The position numbers and the translations under genes are program-made. Below are positions 27,424 to 34,567 of a stretch of DNA of 64,000 bases, piece by piece (the first letter of the stretch is position 1; each line of letters begins with the position of its first letter). A model generated the notes under the pieces. That model was not told the origin of the DNA, made no database searches, and saw only the letters and a list, made by a program, of their open reading frames with translations. Origin of the DNA: Phenylobacterium sp. (lineage in GTDB: Bacteria; Pseudomonadota; Alphaproteobacteria; Caulobacterales; Caulobacteraceae); assembly GCF_030651185.1 (NCBI RefSeq), contig NZ_JAUSCJ010000018.1:117334-181333 (forward strand), in the 5' to 3' direction.

Positions 27424-27439
27424 TGGACGCAGGCGTCCA
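27424..27439. promoter_or_regulatory. Candidate TetR operator between the efflux operon and the UbiH-like gene
   Basis: TGGACGC-AG-GCGTCCA is a perfect 7-bp inverted repeat with a 2-bp spacer, typical in size for a TetR-family operator. It sits ~83 bp upstream of the emrA-type start in the divergent gap. A second TGGACGC half-site is at 27465-27471 and a perfect ATCACGTGAT palindrome at 27442-27451. Assignment to the operon's TetR is inference. Confidence 0.5.
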
Positions 27440-27499
27440 AAAATCACGTGATCCCGTCTGGGGCTGGACGCCCGCACCCGTTCGTCGGCATATCGGCCC

Positions 27500-28753
27500 A
27501 TGAGCGAGACCTTCGACGCCGACGTGATCATCGCCGGGGCCGGCATGGCCGGGGCGACCCTGGCCCTTGCCCTGAAGCAGGGCGGCCTGACCCCGATCCT
27601 GATCGACCCCATCGTCTTCGACGCCCAGCTGGCGCCGACCTTCGATGGGCGGTCCTCGGCCATCGCCTTCGCCAGCTTCCGCCAGTGGCGCGCCCTGGGC
27701 CTGGCCGCCGACATCGAGCCCCACGCCCAGCGGATCGAGCAGATCCTGGTCACCGACGGCCGCAGTCCGGGGGCCTCGGCGGGAAATCCTTCACCGTTCT
27801 ACCTGCGTTTCGACAGCGCTGAGATCGCCGACCGCTCCGACGGCGAGCCCCTGGGCTACCTGCTGGAAAACCGGCGCTCCCGCGCCGCCCTCGCCAAGGC
27901 GGTCACCAAGGCCGGGATCACGGTGCTCGCGCCGGCCCGCGTCGCATCAGTGGCCTTCGAGGCCTCCTGCGCCCGGGTGACCCTGGAGGATGGCCGGGTG
28001 CTGACCGCCCCGCTGGTGGTGGGCGCCGAGGGCCGAAGCTCGGTGGTTCGGGCCGCCGCGAAGATCAACGCCATCGGTTGGGCCTATTCGCAGACCGGCG
28101 TGGTGGCGACGGTGAAACTTTCACGGCCTCACCAGGGCGTGGCCCACGAATACTTCCTGCCCGGCGGGCCCTTTGCGATCCTGCCGCTGACCGACGACCG
28201 CGCCAGCCTGGTCTGGACCGAACCCACCGCCAAGGCGGCCGCCCTGAAGGCCGCCCGGCCCGAGGTTTTCCACGCCCACCTGCGGCGGCGGTTCGGGGCC
28301 TTCCTGGGGGAGGCGACCGTCGAGGGGCCGGTCTTCACCTATCCGCTCTCCCTGCAGCTCGCCGAGCGGCTCTGCGCCCCGCGCGCCGCCCTGCTGGGGG
28401 ACGCCGCGCACGGAATCCACCCCATCGCCGGCCAGGGCCTGAACCTGGGGCTGAAAGGCGCCGCGGCCCTGGCCGAAGTCCTGGTGGACGCCGCCCGGCT
28501 TGGCGAGGACATCGGCTCGGAGCTGGTGCTGGAGCGCTACGCCCGCTGGCGCAGCTTCGACAACATCACCCTGGCGGTCGCCAGCGATCTCTTCGTGCGG
28601 CTCTTCTCCACAGACAATCCCCTGCTGCGCCTGGTGCGTGGGGCCGGCCTGTCGCTGGTCAACCGCATCGGCCCCGCCCGCCGCTTCTTCATGCACGACG
28701 CGGGCGGAGCCTCCGGCGACCTGCCCCGGCTGCTGCGGGGCGAGGCGCTTTAA
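27500..28753 (+). CDS. UbiH/UbiF/Coq6-family FAD-dependent hydroxylase
   Basis: 417 residues. N-terminal FAD site is DVIIAGAGMAGATLALALKQ; the second FAD motif is ALLGDAAHGIHPIAGQGLNLG (GD plus the UbiH/VisC signature); the DG-like block is around VVGAEGRSSVVR. It should add a hydroxyl group to the ubiquinone ring precursor. Which ring position cannot be told from sequence: alphaproteobacteria often use UbiL or broad-range members. It is divergent from the efflux operon. Confidence 0.9.
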   Translation: MSETFDADVIIAGAGMAGATLALALKQGGLTPILIDPIVFDAQLAPTFDGRSSAIAFASFRQWRALGLAADIEPHAQRIEQILVTDGRSPGASAGNPSPFYLRFDSAEIADRSDGEPLGYLLENRRSRAALAKAVTKAGITVLAPARVASVAFEASCARVTLEDGRVLTAPLVVGAEGRSSVVRAAAKINAIGWAYSQTGVVATVKLSRPHQGVAHEYFLPGGPFAILPLTDDRASLVWTEPTAKAAALKAARPEVFHAHLRRRFGAFLGEATVEGPVFTYPLSLQLAERLCAPRAALLGDAAHGIHPIAGQGLNLGLKGAAALAEVLVDAARLGEDIGSELVLERYARWRSFDNITLAVASDLFVRLFSTDNPLLRLVRGAGLSLVNRIGPARRFFMHDAGGASGDLPRLLRGEAL

Positions 28754-28858
28754 GAGGCCCTATGCGCGGCTATGACGACGGATCCAACGGCGACCGCAGC
28801 CTGGCCCGTCCTGGACGAACGCCCACCGTCGAGGCGAGCGCCGCGCGGGGGCTGGCGG

Positions 28859-29065
28859 CTAGCTGAGTTCGCGGGCCTCTTCCGGCAGCATGATCGGCAC
28901 GCCGTCGCGGATCGGATAGGCCAGATTGGCGCCCTTGGAGATCAGCTCGCCCTTGTCGCGGTCATAGGTCAGCGGCCCGTGGGTCACCGGGCAGACCAGG
29001 ATTTCCAGCAGGCGCGGATCGATCTCGACGGTGAGGGCGGGGAGGGGCTGGGTCATGGCCGCCAT
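28859..29065 (-). CDS. Trm112/YcaR-family protein
   Basis: 68 residues. [21 protein letters not shown], then [17 protein letters not shown], is the complete Trm112 fold seen as YcaR in proteobacteria. Only one of the zinc cysteines is kept, which is usual in this branch. Trm112 proteins activate or stabilise methyltransferase partners; none is adjacent. It is 2 bp downstream of the LON-domain gene and so closes the cnoX-LON-trm112 operon. Confidence 0.92.
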   Translation of the reverse strand: MAAMTQPLPALTVEIDPRLLEILVCPVTHGPLTYDRDKGELISKGANLAYPIRDGVPIMLPEEARELS

Positions 29066-29067
29066 CC

Positions 29068-29748
29068 CTACTGCATCGAATGACCGGCGTCATCGTCGTC
29101 TTCCAGGGCGTCGATCTCCAGCAGAGTGGTCAGGGCGTCAACCCGCTCCACGAGGGTCGGGGCCTCCAGCAGGGCCTGTTTCTCCAGGGGCTCGAAGGGC
29201 AGTCCCATGGCCAGGCTGGTGACCAGGCTCTCCAGGGGCGCGGTCTCGGCGGTGTCCCAGTCGATGTCGAGTTCGCGTCGGTTCAGGTATTTCTTCAGCG
29301 CGACGGCGAAGCGCTTGCGGTCGAACTCGTCGGTGTCGACCTCCTCGTCGGCCAGATCGCCGAAGAAGGGCGCGAAGGTGGTGCGCACCTGGCGATAGGG
29401 GGTCTTCACCGCCAGCTCCTCGCCGGCCTCGAAGCGGCAGACCCCGGTGAGGGTGATCAGATAGGTTCCGTCGGAGGTCTCGTTGAAGCTGGTGACGCGG
29501 CCCGCGCAGCCCACATGGGCGAGGTTGGGGCGGGTGCGCTCGCCGCCCGCCCGGGTCTGGACCATGCCGATCATGCGGTCGCCGGCCATCACGTCGTCCA
29601 CCAGGTTCAGGTAGCGCGGCTCGAAGATGCGCAGCGGCAGTTCGCCGCCCGGCAGCAGCAGGGCGCCGTCCAGCGGAAAGACCGGAATCACCTGCGGCAG
29701 GTCGCTCGGGCTCTGATAGCCGCCCGGTATGGCGCGCTCGCCCTTCAT
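29068..29748 (-). CDS. LON peptidase N-terminal (substrate-binding) domain protein
   Basis: 226 residues. [30 protein letters not shown] is the PUA-like start of the Lon N domain; [23 protein letters not shown] and [21 protein letters not shown] close it. There is no AAA+ or protease part, so it is a stand-alone substrate-recognition module. Its ATG overlaps the CnoX stop as ATGA. Coupling to a holdase-like thioredoxin suggests a role in protein quality control. Confidence 0.93.
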   Translation of the reverse strand: MKGERAIPGGYQSPSDLPQVIPVFPLDGALLLPGGELPLRIFEPRYLNLVDDVMAGDRMIGMVQTRAGGERTRPNLAHVGCAGRVTSFNETSDGTYLITLTGVCRFEAGEELAVKTPYRQVRTTFAPFFGDLADEEVDTDEFDRKRFAVALKKYLNRRELDIDWDTAETAPLESLVTSLAMGLPFEPLEKQALLEAPTLVERVDALTTLLEIDALEDDDDAGHSMQ

Positions 29749-30641
29749 GAGAACAGGATCGCCGACAGCCGCCGCCGCCCGCTGCGGGCCACGTCGGAGC
29801 CCGGCCCTGCGGCCTCGAAGATGGTGATCAGCTGCTTGCGGGCCGCCTCGTCGTTCCAGGCCCGATCCACCTCGATGATCTTCAGCAGGTGATCCGAAGC
29901 CGCCTCCCAGGCGCCCCGGCCGGCGAGGGCCGCGGCCAGTTCGAACCGGGCCTCATGGTCGTTGGCGTCGGCGGCCAGGCGCTTTTCGAGGTCCGAGGTC
30001 TCCTCCGGCGCGGCGTCGGCCAGGGTCAGGGCCGCGCGCACGCTGTCGAGGTCAGGGTCCTTGCCGCCCTCCGGAGCCATGTCGGCGATCTCACGGGCCT
30101 TCTCGGCGTCACCGCCCTGCAGGTAGACGCGGGCCAGGCCGCCGATGGCCTTGAGGTTCTCAGGATCGCCCTGCAGCACCTGGGCGAAGGCCTGGGCCGC
30201 GCCGCCCAGGTCGCCCAGGCCCAGCGATTCCTTGGCCATGGCCAGCAACTCATCGGTCTCGTTGGCCGGCGCCTGGCCGGCGATGCGGTCGACGAACTGT
30301 TTCACCTGGCTGTCGGGCAGGGCGCCCATGAAGCCGTCGATGGGCTTGCCGCCGGAAAAGGCGAAGACTGCGGGGATCGATTGCACGCGCAGCTGGCCCG
30401 CGAATTGCGGGTGCTGGTCGATGTCGATCTTCACCAGCCTGACCTTGCCCTTGGCGGCCAGCACCGCCTTTTCGATGGAGGGTCCCAGCTGCTTGCAGGG
30501 GCCGCACCAGGGGGCCCAGAAATCGACAATCACCGGGACGGTGTTGGAGGCCTCGATCACGTCGGCCATGAAGCCGGCGTCGCTGCCGTCCTTGATGAGG
30601 TCGCCGCCGGCGTTGGGCGCTGTTTCGCCGATCAGGGTCAT
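29745..30641 (-). CDS. cnoX: Thioredoxin with TPR tail (CnoX/YbbN-type)
   Basis: 298 residues. Thioredoxin fold (VPVIVDFWAPWCGPCKQLGP) with the active WCGPC motif, unlike E. coli YbbN, which has lost one Cys. TPR-like helices fill residues ~130-298 (AQAFAQVLQGDPENLKAIGG, EARFELAAALAGRG). The Caulobacter orthologue is a redox-active holdase that works with GroEL and DnaK. It heads the operon with the LON-domain and Trm112 genes. Confidence 0.92.
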   Translation of the reverse strand: MTLIGETAPNAGGDLIKDGSDAGFMADVIEASNTVPVIVDFWAPWCGPCKQLGPSIEKAVLAAKGKVRLVKIDIDQHPQFAGQLRVQSIPAVFAFSGGKPIDGFMGALPDSQVKQFVDRIAGQAPANETDELLAMAKESLGLGDLGGAAQAFAQVLQGDPENLKAIGGLARVYLQGGDAEKAREIADMAPEGGKDPDLDSVRAALTLADAAPEETSDLEKRLAADANDHEARFELAAALAGRGAWEAASDHLLKIIEVDRAWNDEAARKQLITIFEAAGPGSDVARSGRRRLSAILFS

Positions 30642-30711
30642 GGCTGTGGTCTTTCCCGTCTAAGCGGTTGAAACGTCTTGGCGGCTAAAATGGTCCCAAG
30701 CGGCGCGGTCT

Positions 30712-31233
30712 TCAACGGACGAAACCATCCTCCACCACCGACAGGGTGGTGAAATCCACCACGAGCGGCGCAATCCCCAGCGCTGCAAAGAATTTTCGAA
30801 GGCCCGCCTGGCTCACCGTGGTGGTGGCGGTGTTGGTCAGGGGATGAAAATTTACCTGTTCGGCGTCTGCCAGCGCCCGGTCGAGGACGAAGGTCACCCG
30901 ATGCTGGCGGTCGTTGATCATCGCGAAGGCGGTGACCGAGCCAGGCGTCACCCCCAGGGTCTCGGCCATCAGCTCGGCGCTGCCGAAGGAGAGCCTGGCC
31001 GAGCCGATCACCGGATGCAGCCGTTTCAGATCAATGAGAGTGGTGTCCTGGGCGGAGATCAGCCACAGCCGGCCCTTGGCGTCCTTCAGGAACAGGTTCT
31101 TGGTGTGGGCGCCGGCGATGCCGTGTTTGATCGCCTCCCCCTCGCCGACCCGGAACACCGCCTCGTGCTCGGTGGTGGCGTGGTCGACGCCATGGGCGTC
31201 GAAAAAAGCGATCAGGTCGGGGCGCGTCTGCAT
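30712..31233 (-). CDS. YbaK/ProX-family aminoacyl-tRNA deacylase
   Basis: 173 residues from the ATG at 31231-31233 (a TTG three codons upstream is open). [18 protein letters not shown] is the YbaK signature; [16 protein letters not shown] and [14 protein letters not shown] follow. It hydrolyses mischarged tRNA such as Ala-tRNA-Pro in trans. It is the short stand-alone type rather than a ProRS insertion domain. No neighbour gives further hints. Confidence 0.92.
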   Translation of the reverse strand: MQTRPDLIAFFDAHGVDHATTEHEAVFRVGEGEAIKHGIAGAHTKNLFLKDAKGRLWLISAQDTTLIDLKRLHPVIGSARLSFGSAELMAETLGVTPGSVTAFAMINDRQHRVTFVLDRALADAEQVNFHPLTNTATTTVSQAGLRKFFAALGIAPLVVDFTTLSVVEDGFVR

Positions 31234-31310
31234 CAGACTCAATTAGCGAACTGGACGCGGACGCGACAGGCTGGCTAGACCTGATGTCAGGTCCCGTCAG
31301 AGAGCCCGCC

Positions 31311-32057
31311 ATGCTGCTTGAGTGCTACCCCACCGCCCTGCGCCCCCCCGAGATCGTGCCGGGCCGCCCGCAGCGCGCCTGGATGGACCATTTCGCCGAA
31401 CGTCACCCCTATCGCTGCCTGCCGCTCTCCATGGCCAACACCACCGGCTGGGAGATCCTCTGCCCGATGGCCTTCACCGCCACCTGGAACGGCGGCCCGC
31501 GGCAGGAGGACATCAAGCTTCAGACCGACTACCCGCACCCGGACTTCCACCACTTCGCCAAGAGCCACTTCAGCCACGGCGTCGTGACCTTCCACCCCGG
31601 CTATCTGTTCCGGACCTCGCCCGGCTGGTCGATGATCGCCCAGGGCCCGCCAAACCACGTCAAGGACGGCATCCAGCCGCTGGCGGGGCTGGTGGAGACC
31701 GACTGGCTGCCCTTCCCCTTCACGATGAACTGGATCTTCACCCGGCCGGGGTCGGTGCGGTTCGAGAAGGGCGAGCCCTTCTGCTTCATCACCCTGACCC
31801 AGGACAAGGCGCTGAACGATGTCCAGCCGGTGATCAAATCGATGGATCGGAACCCGGAGCTGCGCGACCAGTACGACGTCTGGGAGAAGCACCGGGCGGA
31901 GTTCAACGCCAAGATCTTCCGCCTCGATCCCGAGGCCACCAAGGAGGCCTGGCAGCGCTACTACTTCAAGGGCGAGTTCCCGCCGGAGATCGAAAACGAG
32001 GCTCCCAAGGACCACGTCAACAAGCGCCGGCTCAAGGCGCCGCGCTTTATGGGGTGA
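31311..32057 (+). CDS. DUF6065 conserved protein
   Basis: 248 residues from the ATG at 31311; an in-frame ATG at 31284 would add nine residues. It starts LLECYPTALRPPEIVPGRPQ and contains YRCLPLSMANTTGWEI and a long aromatic, His-rich middle (HPDFHHFAKSHFSHGVVTFH). The layout agrees with DUF6065 proteins of uncharacterised role, often found near glycan or secondary-metabolite genes elsewhere. The end, KRRLKAPRFMG, is basic. Function unknown. Confidence 0.75.
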   Translation: MLLECYPTALRPPEIVPGRPQRAWMDHFAERHPYRCLPLSMANTTGWEILCPMAFTATWNGGPRQEDIKLQTDYPHPDFHHFAKSHFSHGVVTFHPGYLFRTSPGWSMIAQGPPNHVKDGIQPLAGLVETDWLPFPFTMNWIFTRPGSVRFEKGEPFCFITLTQDKALNDVQPVIKSMDRNPELRDQYDVWEKHRAEFNAKIFRLDPEATKEAWQRYYFKGEFPPEIENEAPKDHVNKRRLKAPRFMG

Positions 32058-32165
32058 GAAAGAACGCAAAGCGAGCCAGCCCCGCTTGCCAAGCCCCGGA
32101 CCCTCTGCCATAAGCCCGCTCTCGAATTTCGGGGCCAATCCTCACGGGGATCGGTTTCACGGAGT

Positions 32166-32240
32166 GCGGGCGTAGCTCAGTGGTAGAGCACAACCTTGCC
32201 AAGGTTGGGGTCGAGAGTTCGAATCTCTTCGCCCGCTCCA
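32166..32240 (+). tRNA. tRNA-Gly (anticodon GCC)
   Basis: GCGGGCG at 32166 pairs with CGCCCGC near the end, and CCA is encoded (32238-32240). The D arm is GCTCAGTGGTAGAGC; the anticodon stem CAACC/GGTTG holds TTGCCAA with GCC at 32198-32200; the T arm GAGAG-TTCGAAT-CTCTT is normal. GCC reads GGC and GGU. No integrase or direct repeat flanks it. Confidence 0.98.
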
Positions 32241-32335
32241 GAAATTCGATCGACCCGCAGGCCCGGCGTACCTCCCCATCCGGGGGAAGGGACGGCGAAC
32301 CGGAACCGGGCCCTGACTAGGAACTTTAAGACCGC

Positions 32336-32665
32336 ATGTTCGAACCTAAAGGCATGAAGCACGCCGACCGCCAGGCGACCTCCGCCGCGGCCAAGAAGGC
32401 GCTGCTGGAACGCTTCAAGCCCAAGCCCACCGTCACCGATCCCAATATCGAAGCCCGCAAGGCCGCCGAGGCCGCCGAGCTGGAAAAGGTCCGCGCCGAG
32501 CGCAACGCCGAGCGTGAGACCAAGCGCGCCGCCGCCGCCGAGGCCGAGCGCCTGCGGCTGGAAGACGAGGCCATCACCCAGGAAGCCCGCGACCTGGATC
32601 TGCGCGCCAAGCAGAAAGAAGCCCGCGACCTGCGCTACGCCGCCCGCAAGCAGAAGCGGAAGTAG
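32336..32665 (+). CDS. DUF6481 small highly charged protein
   Basis: 109 residues, almost wholly helical and made of Ala, Glu, Lys and Arg (EARKAAEAAELEKVRAERNA). It begins MFEPKGMKHADRQATSAAAK, the usual start of DUF6481 proteins in Caulobacterales and Sphingomonadales. Probably a long coiled coil; no function is known. It ends at a hairpin terminator shared with the convergent KTSC gene. Confidence 0.8.
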   Translation: MFEPKGMKHADRQATSAAAKKALLERFKPKPTVTDPNIEARKAAEAAELEKVRAERNAERETKRAAAAEAERLRLEDEAITQEARDLDLRAKQKEARDLRYAARKQKRK

Positions 32666-32693
32666 GCGAAAGCCTCACGGCCGAGACCACCAG

Positions 32694-32725
32694 ACGCCCG
32701 CCTCCGCCAGGACGCGGGCGTTTCG
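32694..32725. terminator. Bidirectional hairpin terminator
   Basis: ACGCCCGC (32694-32701) pairs with GCGGGCGT (32714-32721) across a 12-base loop, followed by TT. It lies between two convergent genes, so it probably stops both. Confidence 0.65.
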
Positions 32726-32728
32726 CGT

Positions 32729-32935
32729 TCAGGCCTGGAGCTTGTTGTAGGGGTATTGGTCGCGGATCTCGTAGGCGAAGAACCGGCCCTTGGAGTCGGC
32801 GTCGACGAAGCTGCGGTGCACCTCGCCGGGCACGCCCACATAGACGTACTCGTCGCCGTCAAGGAACCGCACGAACAGTTTGGCGCGGTCTTCGTCGTAG
32901 CGGATATCGCTGATAGCGGCGGACTCGAGCTGCAT
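32729..32935 (-). CDS. KTSC-domain protein
   Basis: 68 residues, entirely a KTSC domain: SAAISDIRYDEDRAKLFVRF, DEYVYVGVPGEVHRSFVDAD and IRDQYPYNKLQA. The name-giving K-T-S-C tail residues are only partly kept. These small domains occur near lysyl-tRNA synthetase and phage proteins; their role is not known. Stand-alone here. Confidence 0.9.
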   Translation of the reverse strand: MQLESAAISDIRYDEDRAKLFVRFLDGDEYVYVGVPGEVHRSFVDADSKGRFFAYEIRDQYPYNKLQA

Positions 32936-33068
32936 CGGAACCTCCAGAAGTCTCCGTCGACGGACTCAAACACTGCGAGAGGGGCGGATGGTTCCCGCGG
33001 GCCTCGACGCGTGTCACCTTCACCAGGACCCGGCCGCGAACGGCGCCGGAGAAATGTCGGGGGAAATC

Positions 33069-33476
33069 ATGCAACCGCACTACGAAGTCGCCATCGTCAC
33101 CGTTGTCGCCCTGCTCGTCTACGTCTGGATGGGCCTGCGCGTGGGCAAGGCCCGTCAAGTTTCCGGCATCGCCGCGCCGGCCATGCACGGCGACGCTCAC
33201 CTGGAGCGCAATATCCGGGTCCACTACAACACCCTGGAATGGCTGCCGATCTTCCTGGCCGGCCTGTGGTTGTTCGCCATCTACTGGGACGATCGCATCG
33301 CCGCGGCCCTGGGCGTGGTGTGGATCCTCGGGCGCGTCATCTATGCCCTGGGCTATGTGGCCGATCCCGGCAAGCGCGAGGCCGGCTTCGTGATCCAGAT
33401 GCTGGCCGCGGCCCTCCTGTTGTTCGGGGCGCTGGGACGGGTCATCTGGGCCATGGTCCAGACCGGCACGGTCTAG
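33069..33476 (+). CDS. MAPEG-family membrane protein
   Basis: 135 residues from the ATG at 33069, which has GGGGGAA about 5 bp ahead; ATG 33054 is also in frame. Four membrane spans, with HLERNIRVHYNTLEWLPIFL, the MAPEG signature (E-R-x-x-x-A-x-x-N-x-x-E). Family members in bacteria are glutathione transferases or peroxidases of the membrane. A strong terminator follows. Confidence 0.88.
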   Translation: MQPHYEVAIVTVVALLVYVWMGLRVGKARQVSGIAAPAMHGDAHLERNIRVHYNTLEWLPIFLAGLWLFAIYWDDRIAAALGVVWILGRVIYALGYVADPGKREAGFVIQMLAAALLLFGALGRVIWAMVQTGTV

Positions 33477-33484
33477 CCGACGAC

Positions 33485-33516
33485 CGGGCCGGGCGGCGCG
33501 CCCGGCCCGTCCTTTT
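33485..33516 (+). terminator. Intrinsic terminator after the MAPEG gene
   Basis: CGGGCCGGGCG (33485-33495) and CGCCCGGCCCG (33499-33509) form an 11-bp stem with a 3-base loop, then TCCTTTT. It isolates the housekeeping genes from the receptor cassettes that follow. Confidence 0.85.
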
Positions 33517-34010
33517 CGCGACGTCGAATCACCTGCCGTTGAACCGCCGGGGGACACCGGCCCACCCCGCCGGGAGGGGATCTATCCCCGGATCGGGGAT
33601 ATTATCCACGAAATTCAGTGACTTAAGGCCCCGCAGCGCAGGCCTGCGCGGGGGGTGCGACACTGCGAACCTCTACAGTAAATTTGTACAAGCTCGACAG
33701 TTTCGAGCGTCGGTCCTACCGCGGTATGGCCAGTGCCGCGCCGAGTAGGAGCGCGCGCTTCGGCGAAAATTTCAGGCAAAACCAAATAATGTAAATCGCT
33801 CGCCACGGTGAAATCGAGTTCCCACTCAAATCGAGCACAAGTAGTGCCACCGACTGTGCCTAAAAGATGGCATATTATCTCAATAATACAGACCACCTCT
33901 ATCCAATGAGCACCTTGAAGATAAAGGACACTTTGTCGCAACCACTATCCAGATAGCGCATTCTTGCTATCCCCTTCCGACATTCAGCCCACGAGGCGAG
34001 GGGGAACATT
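33517..34010 (+). promoter_or_regulatory. AT-rich leader region of receptor cassette 1
   Basis: About 490 bp without a gene, clearly more AT-rich than its surroundings from 33730 on. Bases 33610-33731 align without gaps to 38388-38509: GAAATTCAG at 0, CTTAA at +12, GGGGGGTGCGACA at +40, CAGTAA at +66, CAGTT at +88, and the palindromic GGTCCTACCGCGGTATGGCC at +102. The remaining ~280 bp up to the ATG is not conserved with the second leader except GCCC-x-CG...GGCGAGGG just before the start. It may be a promoter/operator region or a structured 5' leader. Confidence 0.6.
33712..33731. promoter_or_regulatory. Palindrome copy 1, upstream of cassette 1
   Basis: GGTCCTACCGCGGTATGGCC differs from the perfect 20-bp palindrome at 38490-38509 at two positions. 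The core CCTACCGCGGTA is unchanged. Its distance from the upstream conserved blocks is identical in both leaders. Confidence 0.6.
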
Positions 34011-34541
34011 ATGTCCAAGCGATACAAGAAACTGCTGTCGGCGGGGCCCCTGGCCCTGGCCCTGGCGATGCCGATGGTCGGCCATGCCGACCCGGCCAAG
34101 GACCTGGCGGTCGCCGGTCGAGCCCTGACCTTCCTGGAGAACGGCCCCACCGGCCGCGCGGTCCTGGGGGTCGTGTTTGATCCGGGCAAGCCCGGCTCCG
34201 TCGCCGAAAAGAACGCCATCATGGCCGCCCTCGGCGCCGGCTATGCGGCGGGCGCGGTCACCCTGACCGGCAAGCCCATCGAGGCCTCCGCCGTCGGCGG
34301 GGCCAGCGGCGTCGCGGCCCTGTATGTCACCACCGGTGTCAGCTACGGCCCGGTGGGCGCGGCGGCCAAGGCCAAGAAGATCGTCACCATCGGCTCCGAT
34401 CCGGCCTGCGTGACCTCCGGCGCCTGCGTGATGGGCGTCTCCACCGACCCCAAGGTCGACATCACCGTCAACCGCGCCGCCGCCGCCGCCGTGGGCGCCA
34501 CCTTCAAGGCCGCCTTCCGCATGATGATCAAGGAGGTCTGA
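34011..34541 (+). CDS. YfiR-like periplasmic protein, cassette 1
   Basis: 176 residues, RBS-like GAGGGGGAA ~5 bp upstream. Signal peptide ends MPMVGHA|DPAK. The mature part has the order of YfiR/DUF4154 proteins: GRALTFLENGPTGRAVLGVV, a central GAVTLTGKPIEASAVGG (like the GRPI strand), KKIVTIGSDPAC, then VDITVNRAAAAAVGATFKAA near the C-terminus. A close Cys pair (C-x5-C) sits in that loop. YfiR is a periplasmic repressor that senses redox or other cues and controls a membrane partner. The fold call is by pattern, not by search. About 23 of 176 residues differ from the cassette 2 copy. TonB receptor gene follows after 26 bp. Confidence 0.6.
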   Translation: MSKRYKKLLSAGPLALALAMPMVGHADPAKDLAVAGRALTFLENGPTGRAVLGVVFDPGKPGSVAEKNAIMAALGAGYAAGAVTLTGKPIEASAVGGASGVAALYVTTGVSYGPVGAAAKAKKIVTIGSDPACVTSGACVMGVSTDPKVDITVNRAAAAAVGATFKAAFRMMIKEV

Positions 34542-34567
34542 GCCCGAGGGCCAGATAAGAAAATCCG

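Noticed and set aside
32166..32240. tRNA-Gly as an integration site for a mobile element
   Set aside because: No integrase, no repeated tRNA 3' end and no change in gene content next to it.
33602..33610. TTATCCACG, one mismatch from a DnaA box, in AT-rich DNA
   Set aside because: A single site with no cluster, no dnaA or hemE neighbour and no copy in the second leader; not enough for an origin.
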